This document shows positions 37,555 through 48,000 of a DNA stretch of 64,000 nt, in pieces (positions within the stretch are counted from its first letter, which is position 1; each line of letters begins with the position of its first letter). A program made the translations under genes and the position numbers. The notes below the pieces were generated by a model that was not told where the DNA came from, searched no databases, and worked only from the letters and a program-made list of their open reading frames with translations. The stretch comes from CAYNRE01 sp964399535 (GTDB taxonomy: Bacteria > Planctomycetota > Planctomycetia > Pirellulales > CAYNRE01): positions 1 to 64,000 of the forward strand of contig CAYNRE010000076.1 of NCBI GenBank assembly GCA_964399535.1, written 5' to 3'.

Positions 37555-40500
37555 CTACGATTCCCGCGGCCCTGGCGAACTCTCGACCGCCAGATGCGAC
37601 TGGAGCCGCTCGAGCGCCGCCTGATCGCGAGGAGGCAACGGACGCAACCCGCGCGATCGGGCAACCTCCAGGGCCAACCGGGCGTCGCGGTCCTCGCCCA
37701 GCGCCGCGTAGGCTTCGGCCAGGTGCAGCCACCACCCGCCCGGCGCCCCGGGGCGCAACACGATCGACTCGCTCCAGCCAGCCGCTAGCTCGGCAAGTCC
37801 GGCCGAGAGCTCGGCCACGCTCAGCGTGTCGACAAACGCCGGGAGCGGCCCCGCCAGTCGGGTCGCCTCGGCCAATGTCGCCCGGGCTCGATCGGCCAGC
37901 GACAGGTGGGTTGCTTCGATCCAGGCCCGATTGTTCCAGAGGACTGGGTTGGCGGGGTCTTGCGCCAGGGCCCGCTCGGTCAGCCGCAAGGCCTCGTCCG
38001 GGCGGCCCTGTTGATCCAGTAGCACTGCCCAGCTTGCCCATAAACCGATCGGTGGAGGATCGGCCGATCGCTCGGTGGCGTCCACCAAATCGCTTACGCG
38101 CCGGTTCAGCTCGGCGTAGCCCGCCGTCTGCGTTTCGGCCGTCAGCAGCCACTGGCAGCACAGTTCGGCCAGGGCAAGCCGCTCGGCTCCGGCGGCCTCG
38201 TCGAGGGCCTGGACCAACCGCGGGCCGCCGTCCGGACGTGTCGTCCACCACCGAAGTTGGCAGCGCTGCTCGGGGGGCAACCATCGCGCGGCGTCTTCGA
38301 CGCCTTGTTCGGCTGCGGCCGGGTCGATGCGCGCCCAGAGCCCGGCGATTTCCACCACGCGCTGCGCGCCCCAGGCCGGCGGAGGCTGGCCCTGGCCGAT
38401 GTCGAGAAGTTGTTGCGCGGCCCAGCGAGCCGTGTCCGAGGCGCGCCCCCCGGCAACGGCGCATTGCAGACGCAGAAACTCCGCCCGCGGAAAACCGCCC
38501 CCAGCGGCCTCGAGCGCCTCGAGCAGCGCTTCGGCGGCATCGGCAAGACCGGCCGCCGTCGCCCATTCGGCCGCCGTGAGTAGTTGTCCCCGTTGCGGCG
38601 GGCCGGAGTTGCGAGGGGCGTCGATCAGCGACTTCAACAGCCGGGCTGCCTCCTCCGTGTCGCCGCCGAGCAAACTTAACTGGGCGAGCACGAGCCGGTC
38701 TCCCGGTCCCTGCGCGTCGCTCGGGAGCGACGAGAGCAGTTCTCTCGCCTCGCGACGAGCAACCGGTCCCCCGTCCAATAATCGCGCCAACGCCCGCAGC
38801 CGCGGGTGGTCCGCCGCCGCGGGTTCGTCCTCGCCGGTCGAAAGCCAGACTAGCTTTTGGGCCAGGCTCGATTGGGGCACGGCGGGCGAGTGCGCCGCCG
38901 GTGCATCCGGCACCAGGGCGTCGGTCCGGAACACCGAGCACTGGTCGAAAACGGATTGCAACGCCCCGTCTTCGAGGGCAGCCACCCGTCGCAACGCCTC
39001 TTCGGCTTCTGCGAATCGACCATCGAGGTCCGCCCCGATCCCGGCCACCAATTGTCGCCAGAGGGCCTGATCCTCGCAGGCGAGTCGCCCCCAAACGCGC
39101 ACGGCGCGCCAACCCGCCAGGGCGCGATCGCTCGAACTGCCCTCGAGCGTTTCGCTCATAAACGCGGCCCAGGTCAGCCAGGCGGCCAACGAGTTGGGAT
39201 GGCGTTCGATCAACGATTCAAAGTGCTCGGCGGCCGCCGCGGCGTCGCGCGGCCCCCCCCGCCGCCAAAGCACCCGCCCCCGCAGAAGCTCTAGCGCCAC
39301 CTCGCCGGGTTGGCGAACCAAAGCCGCGTCGATCAGCGCCAGGGCCGAGTCGAATTCACCCCGCTCGATCAGCATCCGGATTCCCAAGGGGAGCACCTCG
39401 GGCTTAAGTCGGCTCGCTGGGGGCAACTGGTCCCAGGTGGTCGCAACCAGTACCGGATCGCGCGCGAGCAGCCCTAGTCCGATCAATTTGCGAGCCAGCG
39501 CCAGCCGGCGATCGCCCAACTTCCAGGCCTGGCGGTACCCTTGTTGGGCGCGGGTCCAGTCGCCCCGCAACTCGGCGACTTGGGCCTGACCGGCCTCGGC
39601 CAGAGGCCAGTCGGGCCTGCTGGCGACCAGCGACCTGGCCAGTTCCTGTGCCCGGTCGAGCGCGGCCCTCTCGCCGGTTCGAGCCCGGGCCAACTCGCCG
39701 CGAAGCGTGGCAAAGTCGGCCAGCGATGTTCCCTCGGCACCCAGCTCGCGCAATCGCGCGGCGCACCACTGCAGCCGCGGTAAGTCTCCCTCGGCCAGGG
39801 CTCGCTCGATTTCGTCCAGCCACTGTGCGTAGCCGGCCCGCTCGACCGAATCCTCCCCCTCCGAGGCGTCGGCCAACAGGATCGGCGCCAGCGCCTCATC
39901 GCCGGCAAGGGCCTCGGATCGCTCGACCGCCTCGCGCGCCGCCTCCGGTTCACCGACCCGATCGAGCAACGAGGCCAGGTCACGCCAGAACTTTGGATTC
40001 TGCCGAAATACTCGCGCCAGCGTTCGCACTTCGGTCAGCCATTGGGCTCGGTCGATGGCCGTGCGGTAAAGCCGCGATTCGACCAGCACCAAAGCCAGGC
40101 GGTAATCGCCGCGCGCGAGCTCGGCCGCCTGGGCAAACGCCTGGTCGAATTCGTCCCACGTTCGCTCCGCGACCGATCGGCTGGCCTGGAGCCGCAAGCA
40201 CGACTCGGCCAGTTCGCGCCAAGCCGTTCCCGTAATCGCCCAGGGGTTGGGCACCGGCGGCCCCAGGGCACGACGAAACTGCTGGTTGGCCTCTTCCCAC
40301 CGACCGGCCGCCACGAGACCGCGGGCCAGGCCCAGCCGCAGCGCCGTGGCCTCGGGCGATTGCTCGAGGGCCTGCCGGTAGGCGGCAATGGCCAGATCGA
40401 TCTGTCCGGCCAGAAACCGCGCTCGGCCCACTTCGCCCCAGACCGCGGCCGAGGCGCGCTCGCGGCGGGCCAGCGCGGCCGCCGCCTCCAGGTGGGCCAA

Positions 40501-41865
40501 TCCCGCGGCCGGCCGGCGCCCCGGATTGCGCTCCGCCAGGCACCGCCGGGCCCGCAGCAGGTTGGCCAACACCCGCCACTGGGCCGGGGCCGGAGTCGCC
40601 TGCCGGGCCGAGGCGCCTAGCCGGTCGATCCAGCGGTCGAGTCGCTCGCCGGCAGCCGACCATTGTTCGGCCCAGAGCAATAGTTCCGCCCCCCGCGCGG
40701 AAAACAACCACACGCCCGGCGGCACGTGTTGCTCGGCTTTCGCAAGCACGTCGGCCATGGCCTGGGGGCTACCGGCCAGGGCGTGCCATTGGGCCAAGGC
40801 CAGAGCGGGGCGAGGATCGGTCGGCGCGCATCGGACTGCTTCTTCCAGGTAGCGGCGGCACTCGGTCAGGCGCGCCGGGTGAATCGCTGGAAGCGAGTCG
40901 AGCGGTGGAAGTTCCAATTCAACCGTTAGCGGCACATACGACTCGGCCACGGCCAAGAGCACCTCGACGTTGTCAGGCGCGATCCGCAGCGCTGCGGCCA
41001 GATCGGAATCGAGTCGCGGCTGCGCTAGGTGCGGAGGAGTTTGCACACCCGGTTCATGAAGCCGGCGGTACGAATATCGCAGCAACCGCGGCTCGAGGGC
41101 CTGAGGTTTTTTCTCCACCGCCCCGTCGACCAGTTGCCGGGCGGCATCCAGGGCTGCCTCGGGCGTCGCGAAACGTACCGGGCGTGCGTCGCGGTGCTGG
41201 GCCGCGCGGTGCAGCAGCGTCGCCAGGCGAAGCACCACCAGCAGATTCTCCGGCTCACGCTCGACAAGCTCCTGGTAAGCTTCGATGGCCCGCCGGAAGA
41301 CCGCCCCCTGGGCGCCGGGGCGCTCGGTCAACCGGTCGCAAGCTCGAGCCTTCAGGCGCCAGCCGCCAGCCGCGCGGGGGTTGGCCTCGAGCACCGCCTC
41401 GGCCGCCGCCAGGGCAAACTCCGGATCGGCCTCGAGTCTCAGTTCGCCCAGCCGCAGCCGCAAGGCCGGATCGGTCGGGTTAGCGTCGACGGCAACGGCA
41501 TAAAGGTGCGCCGCCCAGGCCCGCTGGCGTGGGGTCGTCGCCTGGTGATCGACGCTTCGGGCCAGGCGAGTCAGAGCGGCGGGGTCGCCGGGGCGCAGCC
41601 TGAGGTAAGTCCGCAGTCGATACTCGGCCTCGGACCAACGGCCGGCCTGTTCGGCACGGCCGGCGGCAACCGCAAGCCAGTCCGCCATGCGGCTCATCTG
41701 CCAGCGATGCCAACCCCAAAGGGCCGGCACGGCCAGCACCGCCAGGCAGAGCGGCGCCCCCAGCCAACGCAGGTTTAGCACCTGGCGCCGCGCCGCGCGC
41801 TCGGGATGCCCCGGGCGGAAACGATCCCACCATCTCCGGTGCCGGGTCCTCGGCCGACGCGACAT
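37555..41865 (-). CDS. Giant membrane-anchored TPR protein (1,436 aa)
   Basis: Counterpart of the 33022 gene on the opposite strand. A basic N-terminus (MSRRPRTRHRRWWDRF) precedes one membrane helix (APLCLAVLAVPALWGW), then about 1,370 residues of TPR-like helical repeats (SEAEYRLRTYLRLRPGDPAA, AIAAYRQALEQSPEATALRL, DEALRLTERALAQDPANPVL). AGGTGG lies at a suitable distance before ATG 41865. No enzyme domain is seen. The predicted location is inner membrane with a long periplasmic superhelix. It probably acts with, or as an alternative to, its convergent paralogue. Confidence 0.88.
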   Translation of the reverse strand: MSRRPRTRHRRWWDRFRPGHPERAARRQVLNLRWLGAPLCLAVLAVPALWGWHRWQMSRMADWLAVAAGRAEQAGRWSEAEYRLRTYLRLRPGDPAALTRLARSVDHQATTPRQRAWAAHLYAVAVDANPTDPALRLRLGELRLEADPEFALAAAEAVLEANPRAAGGWRLKARACDRLTERPGAQGAVFRRAIEAYQELVEREPENLLVVLRLATLLHRAAQHRDARPVRFATPEAALDAARQLVDGAVEKKPQALEPRLLRYSYRRLHEPGVQTPPHLAQPRLDSDLAAALRIAPDNVEVLLAVAESYVPLTVELELPPLDSLPAIHPARLTECRRYLEEAVRCAPTDPRPALALAQWHALAGSPQAMADVLAKAEQHVPPGVWLFSARGAELLLWAEQWSAAGERLDRWIDRLGASARQATPAPAQWRVLANLLRARRCLAERNPGRRPAAGLAHLEAAAALARRERASAAVWGEVGRARFLAGQIDLAIAAYRQALEQSPEATALRLGLARGLVAAGRWEEANQQFRRALGPPVPNPWAITGTAWRELAESCLRLQASRSVAERTWDEFDQAFAQAAELARGDYRLALVLVESRLYRTAIDRAQWLTEVRTLARVFRQNPKFWRDLASLLDRVGEPEAAREAVERSEALAGDEALAPILLADASEGEDSVERAGYAQWLDEIERALAEGDLPRLQWCAARLRELGAEGTSLADFATLRGELARARTGERAALDRAQELARSLVASRPDWPLAEAGQAQVAELRGDWTRAQQGYRQAWKLGDRRLALARKLIGLGLLARDPVLVATTWDQLPPASRLKPEVLPLGIRMLIERGEFDSALALIDAALVRQPGEVALELLRGRVLWRRGGPRDAAAAAEHFESLIERHPNSLAAWLTWAAFMSETLEGSSSDRALAGWRAVRVWGRLACEDQALWRQLVAGIGADLDGRFAEAEEALRRVAALEDGALQSVFDQCSVFRTDALVPDAPAAHSPAVPQSSLAQKLVWLSTGEDEPAAADHPRLRALARLLDGGPVARREARELLSSLPSDAQGPGDRLVLAQLSLLGGDTEEAARLLKSLIDAPRNSGPPQRGQLLTAAEWATAAGLADAAEALLEALEAAGGGFPRAEFLRLQCAVAGGRASDTARWAAQQLLDIGQGQPPPAWGAQRVVEIAGLWARIDPAAAEQGVEDAARWLPPEQRCQLRWWTTRPDGGPRLVQALDEAAGAERLALAELCCQWLLTAETQTAGYAELNRRVSDLVDATERSADPPPIGLWASWAVLLDQQGRPDEALRLTERALAQDPANPVLWNNRAWIEATHLSLADRARATLAEATRLAGPLPAFVDTLSVAELSAGLAELAAGWSESIVLRPGAPGGWWLHLAEAYAALGEDRDARLALEVARSRGLRPLPPRDQAALERLQSHLAVESSPGPRES

Positions 41866-41979
41866 GTCGCCGCCACCTATCTGAATACGGATTCGGCGCG
41901 ACCCGACGCATCAAGCCGGCCTGGGTGAACGCCGATTGGCCCCGAATCAAACAACCCGCAGGAACTTCGATGCGAGGTC

Positions 41980-44748
41980 TTAAACCCTGCCAGCCGCCTG
42001 GCGCCGCCGGCGAAGCTGCCAGCAGACCGCGGCCGACAACAGGGACCAAATCGTCAGGCTTCCCGCCTCGGGCACCATCCGGGCTTCGAGCAGGAACTGG
42101 AACGATTGCCCCGCTTGCCCGAAGGCCGCCCCCTGATCGGTGAACAGGGTGAGAAATGCGTAGTGTCGCCCCGGCCCCAGCAAGGGATCGGCCGTCAGTT
42201 GATAATCGACCGACTCGCCGCTCCCCAGAACCTGGCCAGGCTGGAAGCCCAACAGCGAGAACGCCGCCGCGTCGGGGCCCGTGAGGCTGTAGCCCAGAAG
42301 CGTCAGGTCGGTAAGAGTGGAATCACCCCCGTTGGGGTCGGTCGAGGTATTGGCGATCGACAGCACGTCGGTTCCGCTCGGCGGGCCGGGGTGGGTGTTG
42401 TCGAACACGGTAATTTGGGAGCCATTAGCCGGAGTGCTCTGAAAATTCGGACCGACGCTTTGGCCCAACAGGTTCACTCCCACCATTTCCGGCTGATTCC
42501 AACCGTTGGTACTGCCGTTGGTCGTCGACACGATCAGGGCCGCGTTGTCGAACCCGCGCTGATTCGGAGCATAGACGAACTGAAAGCTGGCGCTCGCGCC
42601 GTCATCCAGGTCGAAAGTTCCGCCGGCGCCGCTAAACGCGGTTGAGCCGAGCGGAGACCCCACGCTGCCGTGCAAGTTGCTCGCACTGCCCAAACCCGAA
42701 AGGTTGCCATCGCCCACGTTCTGGACGTCGACCACGGCCACGGTGGTCGCCGTGCCGAAGCGGACCAGACCCGCCTGGGCGACCGTCACCTGGTTGACCG
42801 GGGCCACGGCCTGCCCGGAAAGCGAAAACACCCGGCCGTGGACCTGGTTCGTCCCATCGGCGCTGCCGTTCTCGAATTCCGCCGCCAGGTTTACCGTGGT
42901 GCTCCCCCGCTGCACCGGAGCGAATTGATAATGGAAGCTCTCCGTCGAGGCGTCGGGCAGCGAGAATAGGTCGCTACCCTGCAGGGTGAAGGGTCCGCCG
43001 CCGGTCGAGATTTGCCCTCGCAAGTTGGTCGCCGCTCCCAACCCCGAGAGGTTGCCGTCTCCCAGGTTGGAAAGCCCCACGCTGGCGCTGCCTACCTGGC
43101 CGACCAGTACGATTCCGGCACTGTTGGCCGATTCGTCGAACGCCGAGCTGACCGGGGCCACCCCCTGGCCGCTAATCGTGAACCCGCGCGTGTGGGCCTG
43201 GTTCGTACCGTCCGGGCTGCCATTGGTAAACGCCGCGCTGAGCGCCTGGCTGTCGCTGCCGCGGGCCGAGGGGGTGTAGCTATAGGTAAACTGGCCGCTC
43301 TGGCCGTCTCCCAGTTCGAACCCTCCAGACCCCAACCGGGCAAACTCTCCACTGGCGCCGGGCAAACTGCCGTGCAGGTTGCTGACGCTACCCGCGCCCG
43401 ACAGGTTTCCGTCTCCTACGTTGCCCACGTCGACCTGCATGGTCCGCGTTGCGCCCACCAGGGTCGGCCCCGCGTTGGCATTGGTCACGGCCCCACTAAC
43501 CGGCGCGACCCCCTGACCCTGAAGCGTCAGCGTCGAGGTGCCTTTCTGGGTGACGATCGAGGCCCCCTGCGAATCGGACCCGCGGGCCGTCGGGCTGTAG
43601 CCGTATTGGGCCCCAACGGGTACTCCACCGATCCATTGGTCGACGAATCCGTACTGCGTTCCAGCCGCCGTGTGGAACTCGCTCGCCGGATCGACGAAGT
43701 TGATGCTCAGCCGGCTGCCCACCTGGCCGGTGTTCGTGGCGGTCACCGTTTGCGACGCCGACTGGCCGACCAGCACGTTGCCAAACGAGACGCTGCCCCC
43801 GCTGCCCGGATTGGTTGCCACCCCGCTCGTGTCGGCGAGCAGGTTGTTATTGGCCGTTAGCATCGCCTGCTGGGCCCAAAACGCGTACCCCACCTGGTCA
43901 AGGTGAATCGGGTCGTACCCGAAGGCGGAATTCATTCGGGCCAGCGGCGTGGGCAAGTCCAAATTGCTGAAGCCCCAGCTGATCAACTGCATCAGCCCTT
44001 CGCTGTCGCTGTAGTGCACTCGCGGATTGCCCACCGCCACGTTGGTCTTGAAGTCTTCCAGCCCGAAAACCGAGTTGTTGAAGTCGGGCGCTTTCTGCGA
44101 TCCAAACAGGGCCCGATTCAATTGCCCCGCCGAGGGCGCGCCCTGCAGCAGCCACAGGGCCGTGGTTCCCGTGTCGCCGGCCAAGACCGGCTCGATGTAA
44201 TTCAGGTAGTCGTAACTAGCGATGGTGACCTGAATCGTCGGCCGCACGGCCAGGATCTGATCGACCAGCGATTGCACATTGGCCTGGACGCCGCTGTAAA
44301 GACTGTTGAGCTGGGCCGGGGTGAGCGCCGTGTTGTAGGCCCCCAGGAAGTCGTTGCCGCCAATGCTCAGGTGGACCATGTCGATGGTCGGAAAGGCCAG
44401 CAGCGGGGCGATTATCTGCGAACTGACCAGGGCCGGCGTGTTCAACCCGGCCGCGGTCATTCCGCCGATCGACGTATTCACGTGGGTCGTACCCACAAAG
44501 CCGTTGGTCGCGATCACGGTGTCCCAGACCGGCTGTGAAAAGGCGCCCCAGCTATCGCCGGTTACCAGGATTCGGGGCTGAGCCCGCGCCGGCGAACACG
44601 CCGAGGCGAGCACTCCCAGCACGAGCCCGACCCGCAAGATCAGCGCTCGCCGAGCCCCACCTGGGCATCCCGAACTCCGGCCGTCGGAGCAAGCTGCGAG
44701 ACCGCCGAGTACGCTGGCACGCATGAAATCAGACAACCGGTCGTGCAT
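41980..44748 (-). CDS. SGNH/GDSL hydrolase with Ig-like repeats and PEP-CTERM-like anchor
   Basis: 922 residues. A signal peptide (LVLGVLASACSPARA) precedes an SGNH-hydrolase domain. Block I is GDSW with catalytic Ser66, the block III motif is SIGGNDF (Asn132), and block V supplies Asp/His in DPIHLDQVGY near residues 278-281. Four to five 'choice-of-anchor D'-type beta-sandwich repeats follow, marked by VGDGNLSGxGxxSNLHG and SARGSDSQ. The C-terminus is a sorting signal, VPEAGSLTIW plus a short helix plus RRRR; note PEA instead of PEP. The reaction is probably de-esterification of a polysaccharide. A GGTGGAT sequence lies just before ATG 44748. Confidence 0.87.
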   Translation of the reverse strand: MHDRLSDFMRASVLGGLAACSDGRSSGCPGGARRALILRVGLVLGVLASACSPARAQPRILVTGDSWGAFSQPVWDTVIATNGFVGTTHVNTSIGGMTAAGLNTPALVSSQIIAPLLAFPTIDMVHLSIGGNDFLGAYNTALTPAQLNSLYSGVQANVQSLVDQILAVRPTIQVTIASYDYLNYIEPVLAGDTGTTALWLLQGAPSAGQLNRALFGSQKAPDFNNSVFGLEDFKTNVAVGNPRVHYSDSEGLMQLISWGFSNLDLPTPLARMNSAFGYDPIHLDQVGYAFWAQQAMLTANNNLLADTSGVATNPGSGGSVSFGNVLVGQSASQTVTATNTGQVGSRLSINFVDPASEFHTAAGTQYGFVDQWIGGVPVGAQYGYSPTARGSDSQGASIVTQKGTSTLTLQGQGVAPVSGAVTNANAGPTLVGATRTMQVDVGNVGDGNLSGAGSVSNLHGSLPGASGEFARLGSGGFELGDGQSGQFTYSYTPSARGSDSQALSAAFTNGSPDGTNQAHTRGFTISGQGVAPVSSAFDESANSAGIVLVGQVGSASVGLSNLGDGNLSGLGAATNLRGQISTGGGPFTLQGSDLFSLPDASTESFHYQFAPVQRGSTTVNLAAEFENGSADGTNQVHGRVFSLSGQAVAPVNQVTVAQAGLVRFGTATTVAVVDVQNVGDGNLSGLGSASNLHGSVGSPLGSTAFSGAGGTFDLDDGASASFQFVYAPNQRGFDNAALIVSTTNGSTNGWNQPEMVGVNLLGQSVGPNFQSTPANGSQITVFDNTHPGPPSGTDVLSIANTSTDPNGGDSTLTDLTLLGYSLTGPDAAAFSLLGFQPGQVLGSGESVDYQLTADPLLGPGRHYAFLTLFTDQGAAFGQAGQSFQFLLEARMVPEAGSLTIWSLLSAAVCWQLRRRRQAAGRV

Positions 44749-45029
44749 TGATCCACCCAGACGTCAATCGATCGCACCCCCCAAAATAGCGACCCCCCAT
44801 TCTAAGTAGTTCGATCCGCGGCGCCAAACGGTAAGCAGGGAGGAAGCAAAATCCAATGCTTTCTCGGAGACACGAGTCGACTTGGACACACAGTTGAATC
44901 CCACCTAGAATAGGGGCCAACAATGGGGGGTCGCCTGACCCGTCAAAGGTTGAGTACAGTCAGGATACCTGGGCACCATTGACGCACCGAATTGGGACGA
45001 TGCGCTTTCGCGGAGCGGAGATAGAAGCA

Positions 45030-48000
45030 ATGCCTCACAGAATGGCTGGGTCGTTGGAAAACCGCCGCGCGGCCCATTCCGGACGCCGAGGATTGTTCGG
45101 CACCGTCGCTAGCCGCCCACCCTTTTGGGCAATCGCCGTATCGCTCGGGCTCGCTGCCGGCTTGGCCAGCGTACGGCTGGCAACCGCGGGAACTCTCCTG
45201 ATCGACTCGTCGGCCGGAACCGTCAACGGCGTTTCGTCGGGTGTCTGGCGCGGTACCAACTTCACGGTCTCGAACACGGCGACCACAACCGTGATTCGCT
45301 TTTTTGGTGATTGGGACGTCAGCGGAGATCTTGTCACCGGCTCGGGCAGCCGTGCCGTTTCGATCTTGGTCGGCGACGACCTGCTCGCGACCGGCGCCAC
45401 CTTCGATTTCGATGCGAGCGGCGTCACCGCGGGGGCCGGCGGCGGCAGCGGCGGACTAGGTGCCGGCGCGGCCGGATCGGGAGGGGGCCAGAATGGCTTC
45501 GGCGGCGGTGGTGGGGGCGGCGGTGCCGGCGCGGGCGCCGTGCTCGGTACCTTCCCCGGACTGCCAGGCAACACTGGCAACGGCGGGGGTGGCGCGTCGA
45601 GCGGCGCGGCCGGTGGCTCGGGAACCGCCGGAGCTAGCGGCGGCGCCGGCGTCAACTCGCCCGGCAGCAGCGGCACTGGCGGCGGCGCTGGTGCCGGTGG
45701 AGCCGCCGGAGGCGCCGGCGCAACCGGCGGTGGTGGCGGCGCCGGTTCGGGTGGAGCAATTTGGTTTACGCCTGGCACACCCGGCTTGCCCGGCGGCGAC
45801 GGATCTCCGGGGGCCGCGGGCGGCGCTGGCAACCCCGGCGGAACCGGGGCCGCGGGGCTCAACACGGGCACGGGCGCAGCGATCTCTGGCGGCGGTGGCG
45901 GCGGCCAGGGGGGCGGTGGCGGACAAGGGGGGGGCGGGGGCGGGGGCGGCGGCGCCGGTGGTGGTGGCGGCGGCGGCGGCGGCGCCGGTGGCTTTACCAA
46001 TATCGGCTTCATCCTTCCGCTCTGGGGAGGTATCGGCGGAGACGGAGGCAGCGGCGGCGGTGGAGGCAACGGAGGATCCGGCGGTGCCGCCGGTGCGGGG
46101 GGCGCGGGCGGCGGCGGCGGCGGCGCCTTCGAAGTGTTGGCCAACGGCCGCCTTGTTTACGATGGCGGCAGCTTCTCGGCTCGCGGAGGAGACGCTCTGC
46201 TGTCGGGTACGGGAACCGGCGGCACCAGCGGAAGCGGGGGCGGCGGCGGCGCACCAGGAAACCCGGACCTGCCCGGACCGTTTCCCCAGGCGGTCAATAC
46301 CAACGGCGGCTATGGCGGCAATGGGGGCAGCGGCGGCGGAGGAGGCAGCGGCGGCAACGGAGGATCGGGCGGAGGCGGCGGGGGCGGCGCGGGCGGCACC
46401 GTAAAGCTGGTCGGCACGGCAACCGTCGGAGCGGCCTCGACCGTGAACGTCGAGGGGGGAAGTGGCAGCGCCGCCGGAGGCGACGGCCGGTTTCTCTTCG
46501 GTAACAACACCAGCGCGGCTTTCGGCGGGTCCGTCGGCGGTGCCGTCACCACCACGCTTGTCGGGCCCACCAATGCCAACCCCTATGTCTCCGGCACCCC
46601 GCAAACCGCGCTCATCGCCGGGCTCGCCGGCGGAGCCGAGGCCTACGGGCTGACCGCGCTGAGCGCCACCGGAGATTTCGCCAGCACCATTGCCGAAGCG
46701 CCCGATTTCGCGATCGCGGCCCTGGTTCGCCAGCCCTCGGCCCAGTTGCTGGGCGAGAACTACACGGGTTACGACGCCCTTTATTACGTCAACGTGCGGG
46801 GGTACGGAACCCGCCCCCTCGACGCGCCCAGCCTGGGGGTAGGCAGCGGAGTGTTGGCCCAGGCACAGCAAGGCGGATTCGCCGCGCAGCCGGCCTTCGG
46901 CGGCAGTGGCCCCACGCCACTGACCGCGTTGGCGGCCAACGAGGTTTACGCCACGCTGGTTCCCACCAGTCGCAACCTGAACTACAACTTCGCCGCCACG
47001 TTGGGCGGAAACGCTTACACCAGCGCGAACAACACGCTCACCGTGGGAAGCACTGTCTACCTGGTCGGGCCGGCGCCGGTGGTGCAAACCAACCCTGGCC
47101 CCGGCGGCACGCTGAGCTTCGGCAAAGTGCTGGTCGGCCAAACGGGCACGCGGACGTTTCAGGTCTCCAACGTCGGCCCCGCTGAAAGCGTGCTCTTCGG
47201 AGCCACGGCCACTCCGGTCGGCGCCGAATTCGGCGGGACGGGCCAGGCATTCGACCTGGATAGCAGCCAAAGCGTTGATCAGCTTTACACCTACGCACCC
47301 AAAAACCGCGGCAGCGACGCCCAGTTTCTCACCACGCAAACCACCGCCGCCAGCCTTGCCGATCCGTTGGTATTGCTCTCAGGACAGGGGGTGGCCCCGG
47401 TCAACCAGGTTACTTTCGTCAACCCGCCCAATACCCGGATCGGCGAAACCAGCACCGCCTCGGTCACGGTCCTCAATACGGGCGACGGCAACCAATCGGG
47501 CCTGGGAACCATGAGCAACTTGCAGGGAATGCTCTGGGCGCCGCTGGGCTCGCACGCCTTCCTCGGCGGCGGCAGTACGATTCAATTGGCCGATGGAGCC
47601 TCGCGAACTTTCAACTTCCAATTCGCGCCGACCACGCCCGGCACCGAGCAGGCGATTGTGACCGCGGCTCTGACCAACGGTCGAGCCGACGGGAGCAATC
47701 TGCCGGAAAACGTGACCGTTATGCTCACCGGCGAAGGGTTCACGCCCCTTTTCGCCGCTTCGGCCTCGACCGGCGAGATCGAATTCGTCGACGTGCCGGC
47801 CGGCGGCTCGGCCAGCCAAACGCTGGTGATCTCCAACGCCAGCACCCAGCTTTCTGGCGATGTGCTGGCACTGTCCGTCCCTACGCTCGCCTCGATGAGC
47901 GATACGACCCTGACCGCCCTGACGCTGTTGGGGTACGAGATTACAGGCCCGGGGGCGGGCGCCTTTCAACTGCTTGGCTTCCAGCCCGGCCTGGTCCTGG

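Noticed and set aside
44809..44817. GTTCGATCC, resembling a tRNA T-loop
   Set aside because: No acceptor stem, anticodon arm or D-arm can be built around it.
44969..44984. TGGGCAC..GACGC as a sigma-54 promoter for the PEP-CTERM gene
   Set aside because: The spacing of GG and GC is right but the TTGC of the -12 element is absent, and it lies too close to possible start codons.
45035..46144. Long proline-rich frame on the minus strand
   Set aside because: It is the complement of the glycine-rich tract of the PEP-CTERM gene. Similar proline-rich frames lie opposite the tract at 15000-16130.
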